Part shown: positions 42,783 to 51,199 of the stretch, one piece after another | Numbering within the stretch: the first letter of the stretch is position 1 | Layout: every line of letters starts with the position of its first letter | DNA from: UBA5336 sp039818165 | Lineage (GTDB): Bacteria; Pseudomonadota; Alphaproteobacteria; Caulobacterales; Hyphomonadaceae | NCBI GenBank assembly: GCA_039818165.1 | Contig: JBCBUL010000001.1 | Location: forward strand, 1 to 64,000 | Direction of reading: 5' to 3' | Length of the DNA stretch: 64,000 bases | The notes under the pieces: model-generated | Seen by the model: only the letters and a program-made list of their open reading frames with translations | Database searches by the model: none | Told to the model about the DNA's origin: nothing | Made by a program: the position numbers and the translations under genes

Positions 42783-43674
42783 CCGCCACGGCTTTCCCCT
42801 TGCGCTGGGCCAGCCAAACGCCCGCCAGGATGAGTGCCAGCGCAAGGGCCATATCCCAGCCGATCTGCTCGTTCAGGAATAGATAGCCCAACGCCGCCGC
42901 AAAGATCGGGATGGCATAGCCTGTAAGCGATATAAAAGTCGCCGACGTGCGCGCGACAAGAAACATGAGCAGCCATCCTGCCCCCGCCGTGGGCAGCGCG
43001 GCAAGACCCAGCACGCTGGCGATCTCCACCGCGCTGGGTGAAAAGCCCGAATAGTCCGCAAACAGCGCCATGGGCAGGCTGAACAGGGCGGCGAAACCGA
43101 GAAATCCCGTGGGGAGGACAGCCGGCGAAATTGGCGGCGCACTGCGGGCGATGATCGTATTGATCGAATAACAGAGCCCGCCGGCGAGAACGAGCAGTTG
43201 GGCAATCAGGCTGGAATTGCCGAGCCCTTCCAACGCGTCCGGGCCGAGCAGGACACCGACGCCGCAAAACCCGACCAGGATGCCGAACGCCTTGTTCCAG
43301 GTCATCTTCTCGTCGGCGAAGCGAAAGTGCGCCAGTGCGGCCACATAGAGCGGCGTCGATGAGATGAGGAGGGCCGCCAGTGCGCTGTCGATGTCCTTCT
43401 GGGCGATGGTCAGCAGGTAAAAAGGCAGTGCGGTGCCTACAATGCCCATGCCCGCCATCGTGCCCCATGCGGCCCGGTTCGACAGCGGCGGAAACCGCGC
43501 GCCCTGGACGGTCATGATCACGAACATGATGGCCGCGCCGAGCGCCAGTCGCGCGAACACGATCAATCCGGCGGGCAGGCCTTCAACGGCGACCTTGGTC
43601 ATCGCGAACGCACTGGCCCAGAGGAAGGATAGGAGTGCGAAAAGCCCCCAGTCGGTTGGTGTGCGCGACATCAT
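42766..43674 (-). CDS. EamA/DMT-family transporter
   Basis: The 302-residue protein has two repeats of about five membrane helices, the EamA design (RhaT/YdcZ-like exporters). It begins TPTDWGLFALLSFLWASAFAMTKVAVEGLPAG and shows the second repeat near LVLAGGLCYSINTIIARSAP. Substrates of such exporters include amino acids and metabolites; none can be fixed here. I place the start at ATG 43674 (or 43671), as the long upstream frame is antisense to the alcohol dehydrogenase gene. The two genes are divergent. Confidence 0.85.
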   Translation of the reverse strand: MMSRTPTDWGLFALLSFLWASAFAMTKVAVEGLPAGLIVFARLALGAAIMFVIMTVQGARFPPLSNRAAWGTMAGMGIVGTALPFYLLTIAQKDIDSALAALLISSTPLYVAALAHFRFADEKMTWNKAFGILVGFCGVGVLLGPDALEGLGNSSLIAQLLVLAGGLCYSINTIIARSAPPISPAVLPTGFLGFAALFSLPMALFADYSGFSPSAVEIASVLGLAALPTAGAGWLLMFLVARTSATFISLTGYAIPIFAAALGYLFLNEQIGWDMALALALILAGVWLAQRKGKAVAAKPAE

Positions 43675-43810
43675 GGGGGCGATGTGCGCCCATGCGTGCT
43701 GTTCGGCAAGTCGAGACGTTGCGGCAGCCGTGATAGTATCACTTTGAGAAGCGGGGATAGGGTGCGGGTGACATGATCCACCATTGGCTGAAATCCTGGG
43801 AGGGAGCCTG

Positions 43811-44920
43811 ATGAAGACGCGTGCGGCTGTGGCTTTTGAGGCCGAGAAACCCCTTGAAATCGTTGAACTTGATCTGGAAGGCCCGAAGGCTGGCGAAGTG
43901 CTGGTCGAAATCAAGGCGACGGGCATCTGCCATACCGATGCCTATACGCTGGATGGGCTCGACTCCGAGGGACTGTTTCCGTCGATCCTGGGCCATGAGG
44001 GTGCGGGAATCGTGCGGGAGGTGGGGGCAGGCGTGACCAGCGTGGCGCCGGGCGACCATGTGATTCCGCTTTACACGCCGGAATGCCGCCAGTGCAAAAG
44101 CTGCCTGTCGGGCAAGACTAATCTTTGCACCGCCATCCGCGCGACCCAGGGCAAGGGCCTGATGCCCGATGGCACGTCGCGGTTCTCCTACAAGGGCGAG
44201 ACGATCTACCACTATATGGGCTGCTCGACGTTTTCGAACTTCACCGTCCTGCCGGAAATCGCCGTGGCGAAAATCCGTACCGATGCCCCCTTCGACAAGG
44301 CCTGTTATGTCGGCTGCGGGGTGACCACGGGGGTGGGGGCGGTGACCAACACGGCCAAGGTCGCGCCCGGCGACAATGTGGTCGTCTTCGGCCTCGGCGG
44401 TATAGGCCTCAACGTCATCCAGGGCGCGAAGATGGCGGGCGCTGACATGATTGTCGGCGTGGACATCAACCCGGCCAAGCGTGAATGGGGCGAAAAGTTT
44501 GGCATGACCCATTTCGTCAATCCGAGGGAGACCAAAGACGTCGTCGCCCATTTGGTAGAGCTCACCGATGGCGGGGCCGATTACAGCTTTGACTGCACGG
44601 GCAACACCGAGGTGATGCGCCAGGCGCTGGAATGCTGCCATCGCGGTTGGGGCACGTCGATCATCATCGGGGTGGCCGAGGCAGGCAAGGAGATCGCCAC
44701 GCGGCCCTTCCAACTTGTCACCGGCCGCAACTGGCGCGGCACGGCCTTTGGCGGCGCGAAAGGGCGTACGGACGTGCCCAAGATCGTCGATTGGTACATG
44801 AACGGGAAAATCCAGATCGACCCGATGATCACCCACGTCATGCCGCTGGAGAAGATCAATGACGCGTTTGACCTGATGCATGCGGGCGAGAGCATCCGCA
44901 GTGTGGTAGTCTACGACTGA
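43811..44920 (+). CDS. frmA: S-(hydroxymethyl)glutathione dehydrogenase / class III alcohol dehydrogenase
   Basis: This 369-residue zinc enzyme oxidises the spontaneous adduct of formaldehyde and glutathione to S-formylglutathione, also acting on S-nitrosoglutathione in homologues. It shows the catalytic zinc set GICHTDAYTLDG and LGHEGAGIVREVG, the four-cysteine structural zinc loop PECRQCKSCLSGKTNLC, and the NAD fold VFGLGGIGLNVIQGAKMAGA. Both the start (MKTRAAVAFEAEKPLEIVEL) and the length are those of class III. GGGAGGGAG precedes ATG 43811. It heads the operon frmA - VOC - fghA. Confidence 0.95.
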   Translation: MKTRAAVAFEAEKPLEIVELDLEGPKAGEVLVEIKATGICHTDAYTLDGLDSEGLFPSILGHEGAGIVREVGAGVTSVAPGDHVIPLYTPECRQCKSCLSGKTNLCTAIRATQGKGLMPDGTSRFSYKGETIYHYMGCSTFSNFTVLPEIAVAKIRTDAPFDKACYVGCGVTTGVGAVTNTAKVAPGDNVVVFGLGGIGLNVIQGAKMAGADMIVGVDINPAKREWGEKFGMTHFVNPRETKDVVAHLVELTDGGADYSFDCTGNTEVMRQALECCHRGWGTSIIIGVAEAGKEIATRPFQLVTGRNWRGTAFGGAKGRTDVPKIVDWYMNGKIQIDPMITHVMPLEKINDAFDLMHAGESIRSVVVYD

Positions 44921-44943
44921 CGATCGACACAGGAGCCCGACCC

Positions 44944-45327
44944 ATGTTCACCCACGTCCATCTCGGCAGCAATGATGTCGACCGCGCGAAGGCCTTTTAC
45001 GACGCTTTGTTCGATGTGCTTGGTGGCACGAAAAGCTGGAAGGATACGGACCGAAACCGCTGGTTCTGGCTGAAGGGCGACCAGTTCCTCGTGGTTGGTG
45101 AACCGCTGGACAAGGAAGCGGCCGCGCCGGGCAATGGCCTGACCATTGGGTTCTCGGTCGAACGCCCGGAGCAGGGCGATGCCTGGCACGCGGCGGGCCT
45201 TGCCAATGGCGGCAGCGAATGCGTCGGCCCGCCCGGCATCAAACAGCAGCCCAGTGGCGCAAAGGTCTATCTCGCCTATCTGCGCGACCCCGACGGCAAC
45301 AAGCTTTGCGCGCTGCACCGGGGCTAG
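44944..45327 (+). CDS. VOC-family (glyoxalase-like) protein in the formaldehyde operon
   Basis: The 127-residue protein has the paired beta-alpha-beta-beta-beta modules of the vicinal-oxygen-chelate fold (FTHVHLGSNDVDRAKAFYDA and AYLRDPDGNKLCALHRG). Metal ligands are suggested by the N-terminal His in VHLG and a late acidic residue. It lies 23 bases after frmA and seven before fghA, so the three are one operon; VOC proteins in this place occur in related alphaproteobacteria. It may bind a glutathione adduct, which is inference, since no enzyme activity is shown. Confidence 0.82.
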   Translation: MFTHVHLGSNDVDRAKAFYDALFDVLGGTKSWKDTDRNRWFWLKGDQFLVVGEPLDKEAAAPGNGLTIGFSVERPEQGDAWHAAGLANGGSECVGPPGIKQQPSGAKVYLAYLRDPDGNKLCALHRG

Positions 45328-45333
45328 ATCGGA

Positions 45334-46161
45334 ATGGAAACCGTCTCCACCACGCGCGCCCATGGCGGCACGCAAGGCGTCTATCGCCACCTCTCCGGCG
45401 TGACGGGCACGGAGATGACGTTCTCGGTCTACGTGCCGGCGGGCGAAGGCCCGTTTCCCGTGCTCTGGTATCTCTCAGGGCTGACCTGCACCCATGCCAA
45501 TGTCACTGAAAAGGGCGAGTTCCGCGCCGCCTGCGCGGCCCATGGCATTGCCTTCATCGCGCCAGATACAAGCCCGCGCGGGGAGGGCGTGCCGGACGAT
45601 CCGGAAGGCGCCTACGATTTCGGCCTTGGGGCGGGCTTTTATGTCGACGCCACCGAGCCGCCCTTCGACCAGCACTACAAGATGCGGACCTATATCGAAG
45701 ACGAACTGCCTGCGCTCGTGGCCGAACACTTCCCCCTCGACATGGCGCGCCAGGGGATCACGGGTCACTCCATGGGCGGGCATGGCGCGCTGACCATCGC
45801 CCTTCGCAATCCGTCGCGCTTCAAGTCGGTTTCGGCCTTTGCGCCAATCGTTTCACCGCTCAATTGCCCTTGGGGCGAGAAAGCGCTGACGGGGTATATC
45901 GGTGCGGACCGTTCAAAGTGGCGCGCATATGATGCCTGCGCTCTGATTGAGGATGGTGCGCGGGTGCCGGACATGTTGGTCGACCAGGGCGCAGCGGACA
46001 CTTTCCTCGATACCCAGCTGAGAACACAGCTCCTGAGCGAGGTGTGCAAGGCGACGGGCCAGCCCGCCACCATCCGCATGCAAGAGGGCTATGACCACTC
46101 CTACTCTTTCATCTCAACCTTCATGGCGGACCATGTTGCCTGGCACGCAGCGCGGCTCTAG
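45334..46161 (+). CDS. fghA: S-formylglutathione hydrolase
   Basis: FghA hydrolyses S-formylglutathione to formate and glutathione, finishing formaldehyde oxidation. This 275-residue alpha/beta hydrolase of the esterase-D family shows VLWYLSGLTCTHANVTEKG, IAPDTSPRGEGVPDD, the nucleophile motif GHSMGGHGALTIAL, LVDQGAADTFLD for the acid and the His in GYDHSYSFI. Its size and FRAACA/HGIAF positions are standard. It directly follows the VOC gene. Its last four bases overlap the convergent DUF3237 pseudogene. Confidence 0.94.
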   Translation: METVSTTRAHGGTQGVYRHLSGVTGTEMTFSVYVPAGEGPFPVLWYLSGLTCTHANVTEKGEFRAACAAHGIAFIAPDTSPRGEGVPDDPEGAYDFGLGAGFYVDATEPPFDQHYKMRTYIEDELPALVAEHFPLDMARQGITGHSMGGHGALTIALRNPSRFKSVSAFAPIVSPLNCPWGEKALTGYIGADRSKWRAYDACALIEDGARVPDMLVDQGAADTFLDTQLRTQLLSEVCKATGQPATIRMQEGYDHSYSFISTFMADHVAWHAARL

Positions 46162-46628
46162 AGGATTTCGTGGATCGAGTATTTGACGCCGCCGGGGCGG
46201 AGTTGGCCCACGCCGATGGCGACAATCGAGTTCAGCCACCCATAGCGCTCATCCCCGGTCTCGAAGATCGGGTTTGTGCGGAAATAGTATTCTGACGGGT
46301 CGACGCTCGCCTGGGTGTCGGGATTAAACAAGCGCGCAGCCACCTCTGGCGACGCGTTGATATAGCCGACATAGGTCACGTAAATCAGCGCGCCGTCATG
46401 GGTCTCCATCAATGCGCGCACATCCAGCGCCATGACCCCGTCACTGCGCTAGACCAGCCAATCGGCCCCCGAGGGCAGCACCTTGCCTGAAATGCGCTCG
46501 CCCTCGACCGATCCGCCGGTGATGTTGGCGATCCCGCGCATGCCAATCGGGCCTGCATGACCCGTCATCAGCGGTGGGTCCACATCGCCATCAAACGTGC
46601 AAAGAAAGCGGCTTCTCAGCTCCAGCAT
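46158..46628 (-). pseudogene. DUF3237 family protein interrupted by an in-frame amber codon
   Basis: Reading from ATG 46628 gives a full-length DUF3237 protein of about 156 residues: MLELRSRFLCTFDGDVDPPL, then GPIGMRGIANITGGS, then LPSGADWLV, a TAG codon, RSDGVMALDVRALMETHDGA and on to the end at KYSIHEIL. The TAG lies at 46449-46451 (codon 60), where a Tyr is expected, so TAT or TAC has become TAG. The two halves are in the same frame. A 91-residue fragment could start at the internal ATG at 46433 but would lack half the barrel. DUF3237 proteins are small beta-barrels of unknown role. This is the second amber-split gene in the window. Confidence 0.85.
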
Positions 46629-46694
46629 GGTCTTCCTACCAATATCTGTAGTTTTGGGAGTGTGCCGCCTCGCCAGGCATTTGTCATCGGCGGC

Positions 46695-48086
46695 TTAGAA
46701 GCTCACCGTGACCATGCCATAGCCGAACAGCGTTCGGTCTCCGTCCGGCCCGCCCGGCACAGTTTCGGCAAATTCACCGAAGAACAGGGCGGATGCGCCC
46801 AGCTCCAGGCGCACACTATCGGGCACCAGCCAGTAGCGCGCCCGGCTGTCCAGAACATGGCCAATAAAATCTCCGGACTGGCCCGACGGGTCGCGCAGGC
46901 GGGCGATCACCCAGCTGTCGGTCTCCGACGCCAGGAAGGCTGCGTGATAGTAGAAGCGCCCGTCCCAGCGCCCGTTCGGTTTGGCTTCGATGCGAAACCC
47001 CGGCGCATTGAGATTGGCCGGGGTCAGGGGACCATGGATCGAAGTGTTATTGAGATCAGACCGGCGGGAGCCGAAAAGGCGCTCGTGCTGGTCAAAATTC
47101 AGGTCGGTGGGGTCTTCATCGCCACTTGCCCAATAGTATTCCAGCGCGAAGCGAGGCTGCCAGGGCGCATCGAAGGTGTAACCCAGTTCGGCATGGAGCA
47201 TGGACGCGTCCACGCTGAGGCTCTGGGTGTCGGCGGGATCGCTCGTGGCGTAGCGCGTACCCTGGCGCAGGGCGCCTTCCAGGTCGATGTCCCACTGGCC
47301 GATCGCAGGCTTGCGATAGAGGCGAAAACCAGGGGCGACATAGGACCGGTCCGGCGTGGCGAAATCGCCGGAGTCGCGCTCCTCCAACCCGTAGACGAAC
47401 ACTTCACCCCACAGGTCCGATGCAAGGCTCGGCAGGATATCCGCCCGGCGGTAGTGCACGCCCCAGATGCGCCGCTCCCACTGCTCCTCATCGCCTGACA
47501 GGTCATTGTCGTCGATTCCCGGACGCTGGTTTGGAAACCGCGCCGTGGGGACCACGTAGATCGCATGAAGCTCGTCGCCGCGCGCATTGGTCGAGAGGAA
47601 ATTCGCGCCGGTATAGCTCTTGATCACATTGGCAAAGTCGACCCGTTCGATCTGGCGTTTCGAGCCAATCGAGACCGTTTGCCGACCCACGGTCAGGTGG
47701 CTGGTTGATCCCTCGCCCATAAGGCCGGGCAGTTCGTCGAAACGGGCGTAAAGCTGCAAAATGTCCAGCGGGTTCGAAATAGAACTCGAAAGCGGCGTGC
47801 CCGTGTCCCCGAGATAGGTTCGGCTGTCCTGCAGCTCGATGCCAAAGGCGACCGGACCGGTATCGACTTCTGCCAGCAAAAGTGTTCGGAAGAGGAGGAG
47901 TTGGTCGCTACCATCGCGCCCGGCCCGGAATTGACCATCCAGCGTTTCGTACCGCGCGCGCGTCTCGCCCTTCAGCGTAAACCAGTCCGGCGCATCCAGC
48001 GCCGCACGGAGCCTGAAAGGTTCGTCCCCGCTCGCCACAGGTCCGAGGGCGACGGCAAGCGCCATAGCCAGCAATGATCTGTGCAT
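46695..48086 (-). CDS. Alginate-export-type outer-membrane porin
   Basis: The 463-residue protein has a signal peptide (HRSLLAMALAVALGPVASG) and a barrel like that of the alginate-export (AlgE/PF13372) family. Marks include WFTLKGETRARYETLDGQF at the start, the LTVGRQTVSIGSKRQIERVD region, DELHAIYVVPTARFPNQRPG and a terminal aromatic VTVSF. Members export or import oligosaccharides or act as general porins. GGAGGAGGG precedes ATG 48086. It stands alone between DUF3237 and serC. The substrate is unknown; alginate itself is only the family name. Confidence 0.8.
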   Translation of the reverse strand: MHRSLLAMALAVALGPVASGDEPFRLRAALDAPDWFTLKGETRARYETLDGQFRAGRDGSDQLLLFRTLLLAEVDTGPVAFGIELQDSRTYLGDTGTPLSSSISNPLDILQLYARFDELPGLMGEGSTSHLTVGRQTVSIGSKRQIERVDFANVIKSYTGANFLSTNARGDELHAIYVVPTARFPNQRPGIDDNDLSGDEEQWERRIWGVHYRRADILPSLASDLWGEVFVYGLEERDSGDFATPDRSYVAPGFRLYRKPAIGQWDIDLEGALRQGTRYATSDPADTQSLSVDASMLHAELGYTFDAPWQPRFALEYYWASGDEDPTDLNFDQHERLFGSRRSDLNNTSIHGPLTPANLNAPGFRIEAKPNGRWDGRFYYHAAFLASETDSWVIARLRDPSGQSGDFIGHVLDSRARYWLVPDSVRLELGASALFFGEFAETVPGGPDGDRTLFGYGMVTVSF

Positions 48087-48230
48087 GGGGCCCTCCTCCC
48101 AAGCTTTGGATTTCCCGGCAGGGCTAACCGGATGACCGCGCGGGCACAACAGCAAAAAAAGGTGATCGCCTCTGCGCTCGTGTTTGCGACATTCGCGCTT
48201 TACGCGAGGCCCGGCCTATGAGACACGGGC

Positions 48231-48280
48231 TGCGGGCCAGCGTTCCCCAACGAACGCCAGCCTATCTGTAAGGATAGGAG
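48231..48280 (+). ncRNA. Candidate serC leader RNA
   Basis: The serC leader contains two hairpins. The first is GCGTTC / GAACGC (48240-48245 and 48252-48257), extended by GGC/GCC outside. The second, CCTATC / GATAGG (48261-48266 and 48273-48278), overlaps the Shine-Dalgarno AGGAG. This fits the serC motif of alphaproteobacteria, a conserved structure upstream of serC whose ligand is unproven. Pairing of the second hairpin would hide the ribosome site. I matched it by layout, not by a covariance search. Confidence 0.55.
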
Positions 48281-48289
48281 TACAAACAG

Positions 48290-49453
48290 ATGAGCACCGC
48301 TCCCAAGCCGGAGACGCGTCCCGCGTGTCCGCATTTCTCGTCCGGCCCCACCGCCAAGCGGCCCGGATTTTCCCTCGCACAACTTGAAACCGCTGCCCTC
48401 GGCCGCTCGCACCGCTCGAAAGACGCCAAGGCGAAGCTGAAAGAGGCCATCGACCGCACGCGGGTGACGCTCGGCGTGCCCGAGGACTACATGATCGGTA
48501 TTGTACCGGCGTCCGATACCGGCGCGGTCGAGATGGCCATGTGGACCATGCTTGGCGAGCGCCCGGTGGACATCTTCGCGTGGGAAAGCTTCGGCAAGGA
48601 TTGGGTGAAGGACGCCCTGGACGAGTTGACCGATGTCGACGCCGCCATCCACACCGCGGATTATGGCCAGTTGCCGGATTTCGCCGCCGCGCGCGAGGAT
48701 GCCGACATTATCTTCACCTGGAACGGCACGACATCCGGCGTGCGCGTGCCGAACGCGGACTGGATCAAACCCAACCCGGACCGGATCGTCATCAATGATG
48801 CCACAAGCGCCTGCTTTGCCCAGGACATCGACTGGGCGAAATGCGATGTCGTGACCTATAGCTGGCAGAAAGTACTCGGCGGGGAAGCGGCCCATGGCAT
48901 GCTGATCCTGTCGCCCAATGCCGTCGCGCGTCTCGAGCGATTCAAGCCGGCGCGTCCCCTGCCGAAAATCTTCCGCCTCACCAAGGGCGGCAAGATCAAT
49001 AAGGGCATCTTTGAAGGCGCGACGATCAACACCCCGTCCATGCTTTGTGTGGAAGACTATCTGAAGGCGCTCGACTGGGCCGACAGCCTGGGCGGTTGGA
49101 CAGGTTGCAAGGCGCGCTGTGATGAAAGCCTCGGCACGCTGGAAGCCTGGGTCGCCAAGACCGATTGGGTGGACTTCCTGTGCGAAGACCCCGCGGTGCG
49201 CTCCAACACTGGCGTAACGCTGAAAGTGGTCGATCCGCGCTTTACCGCGCTGGAGGGCGAGGCCCAGAAGGCGTTCATGAAGGCGATGACGGGTCTGCTC
49301 GAGGCCGAAGGTGTTGCGTTCGATGCCAATGGCTACCGCGATGCGCCTCCGGGCCTGCGGATCTGGTGCGGCGCCACGGTGGAGCCTTCCGATGTCGCCA
49401 AGCTGACGCCCTGGCTCGACTGGGCCTTCGCCGAGACCATCGCGGCCGTTTGA
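48290..49453 (+). CDS. serC: Phosphoserine aminotransferase
   Basis: SerC transaminates 3-phosphohydroxypyruvate to phosphoserine with pyridoxal phosphate, in serine (and often vitamin B6) synthesis. The 387-residue enzyme is of the alphaproteobacterial form with start RPACPHFSSGPTAKRPGF, FTWNGTTSGVRVPNADWI, a PLP-binding lysine in VVTYSWQKVLGGEAAHGML, and a late LRIWCGATVE. It precedes serA by 90 bases, the classic pair. The leader hairpin covers its ribosome site, so control by RNA structure is likely. Confidence 0.95.
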   Translation: MSTAPKPETRPACPHFSSGPTAKRPGFSLAQLETAALGRSHRSKDAKAKLKEAIDRTRVTLGVPEDYMIGIVPASDTGAVEMAMWTMLGERPVDIFAWESFGKDWVKDALDELTDVDAAIHTADYGQLPDFAAAREDADIIFTWNGTTSGVRVPNADWIKPNPDRIVINDATSACFAQDIDWAKCDVVTYSWQKVLGGEAAHGMLILSPNAVARLERFKPARPLPKIFRLTKGGKINKGIFEGATINTPSMLCVEDYLKALDWADSLGGWTGCKARCDESLGTLEAWVAKTDWVDFLCEDPAVRSNTGVTLKVVDPRFTALEGEAQKAFMKAMTGLLEAEGVAFDANGYRDAPPGLRIWCGATVEPSDVAKLTPWLDWAFAETIAAV

Positions 49454-49543
49454 GCCGATTCCCAAGTTAACGCGCCAACACAAGCAACGTGCAGGCGCAG
49501 GGGCCTCGGCTGAGCCGAGAACAGCCCCGAGCAGGAGATAAAC

Positions 49544-51118
49544 ATGCCCAAAGTTCTGATCGCAGATAAACTCGCCCCCGCCGCCGTGGAGATTTTCCAC
49601 AATCGTGGCCTGGAAACCGAAACCGCCGTCGGCCTGACAAAGGAAGAGCTGATCGCGAAAATCCCGGAGTTCGACGGCCTCGCCGTGCGTTCCGCGTGCA
49701 AGCCCGATGCGGATGTCATCGCTGCGGCCGCGAATCTGAAGGTGATCGGCCGAGCCGGGATCGGCGTCGACAATATCGACATCAAGGCGGCCACCCAGAA
49801 GGGCGTGGTCGTCATGAACACACCCTTTGGCAACGCCATCACCACGGCAGAGCACGCCATTGCCATGATGTTTGCGGCTGCGCGCCAGATCCCCGCCGCC
49901 AATACCGGCACCCAGGCGGGCGACTGGCCGAAAAAGGCCTTCATGGGCCGGGAGCTGTCCTACAAGACGCTGGGCCTGATCGGCTGTGGCAATATTGGGT
50001 CACGTGTCGCCGAACGCGCCCTGGGCCTGACCATGAAAGTGGTTGCCTACGACCCCTTCCTCACTGAAGAGCGCGCGGTGGACCTCGGCGTTGAAAAAGT
50101 CGAGCTGGACGAGATGCTGGCCCGGGCCGACGTGATCACGCTGCACGTGCCCAAGACCGATGCCACGGCGAACATTCTCTCGGCGAAAAACCTCGCCAAG
50201 ACCAAGAAGGGCGTCATTCTGGTAAACTGTGCCCGTGGCGGGCTGGTGGATGAGCAGGCCGTGCGCGACCTGCTGGACAGCGGCCATATCGGCGCGGCGG
50301 CGTTCGATGTGTTCGCCGAGGAGCCCGCCAAGGACAATCCGCTGTTCGGCGCGCCCAATTTCATTGCAACGCCCCACCTTGGCGCGGCCACGACTGAAGC
50401 CCAGGAGAACGTCGCCCTGCAAGTGGCTGAGCAGATGAGCGACTATCTGCTGACCGGCGCGGTGACCAATGCCCTGAATATGCCCTCCATCACCGCTGAC
50501 GAAGCCCCGCGCCTGAAGCCGTTCGCGGTGTTGGCGGAAAAGCTCGGCCTGTTCGCCGGCCAGATCAGTGAGGAAGGCTTTGACGAGGTCGTTATCGAGT
50601 ATGAGGGCGAGGTCACGGAGCTGAACCGCAAGCCCCTCACCGCCGCAGCCCTTGCGGGCCTGCTGCGCGCCTCGCGGGGCGATGTGAACATGGTGTCGGC
50701 GCCCGCGATCCTGGCCGATAGCGGCGTCAAGCTGTCAGAGACCAAGACCGAGGACAGCCCGACCTATGACAGCCTGATCCGCATCCGCACCCTGGTGGAT
50801 GGCGGCTGGCGCACGCTGGCGGGCACGCTGTCCGCCGGGCGCCCACGCATTGTCGAAGTGAAAGGCATGGATCTGGAGGCCGACTTCGCGCCGGTCATCC
50901 TCTATGTGAACAATCTCGACACGCCGGGCTTTATCGGCACGCTGGGCCAGATGCTCGGCGAAGCGGGCGTGAACATCGCCACCTTCCATTTGGGCCGAAC
51001 CGACGCGGGCGGCGAAGCCATCGCGCTGGTGGGCGTGGATTCCGAGCCTTCTGCGGACGTCATGGCCAAGTTGAAAGGCCTGGAGCAGGTCCGCTACGCG
51101 AAAGTGCTGAAGTTCTAG
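49544..51118 (+). CDS. serA: D-3-phosphoglycerate dehydrogenase
   Basis: SerA oxidises 3-phosphoglycerate, the first step of serine synthesis. The 524-residue protein is of the long form: a catalytic and NAD domain (GRAGIGVDNIDIKAATQKGV, GLIGCGNIGSRVAERALGL, NCARGGLVDE, TPHLGAATTEAQENVALQ with the catalytic His), an intervening domain, and a C-terminal ACT domain from about residue 450 (VNNLDTPGFIGTLGQMLGEA), where serine usually inhibits. It sits behind serC with a small GC-rich stem (49500-49528) between them, and ends before a long palindrome. Confidence 0.96.
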   Translation: MPKVLIADKLAPAAVEIFHNRGLETETAVGLTKEELIAKIPEFDGLAVRSACKPDADVIAAAANLKVIGRAGIGVDNIDIKAATQKGVVVMNTPFGNAITTAEHAIAMMFAAARQIPAANTGTQAGDWPKKAFMGRELSYKTLGLIGCGNIGSRVAERALGLTMKVVAYDPFLTEERAVDLGVEKVELDEMLARADVITLHVPKTDATANILSAKNLAKTKKGVILVNCARGGLVDEQAVRDLLDSGHIGAAAFDVFAEEPAKDNPLFGAPNFIATPHLGAATTEAQENVALQVAEQMSDYLLTGAVTNALNMPSITADEAPRLKPFAVLAEKLGLFAGQISEEGFDEVVIEYEGEVTELNRKPLTAAALAGLLRASRGDVNMVSAPAILADSGVKLSETKTEDSPTYDSLIRIRTLVDGGWRTLAGTLSAGRPRIVEVKGMDLEADFAPVILYVNNLDTPGFIGTLGQMLGEAGVNIATFHLGRTDAGGEAIALVGVDSEPSADVMAKLKGLEQVRYAKVLKF

Positions 51119-51138
51119 GGTGCCAGGCAAGTCGCCAA

Positions 51139-51178
51139 GTAGGGTGCATGAAGGGCTTCGGCCCGATATGCACCCTAC
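51139..51178. terminator. Long palindrome after serA (terminator or REP-like)
   Basis: GTAGGGTGCAT and ATGCACCCTAC form an 11-base perfect stem with an inner GGGC TTCG GCCC hairpin in the loop. No T-run follows, so it could be a Rho-independent-like stop, a transcript-stabilising hairpin, or a REP-type repeat shared across the genome. It ends the serC-serA unit. Confidence 0.6.
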
Positions 51179-51199
51179 GATGCGCAACACGCCTTGTGT

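Noticed and set aside
37240..46451. Idea that TAG is a sense codon in this organism
   Set aside because: The symporter, TonB receptor, helicase, serA and VOC genes end naturally at TAG, so it is a working stop here. Local suppression is not excluded.
48200..49855. 551-codon minus-strand frame over serC and the start of serA
   Set aside because: It is antisense to two well supported serine-pathway genes and crosses the leader RNA.
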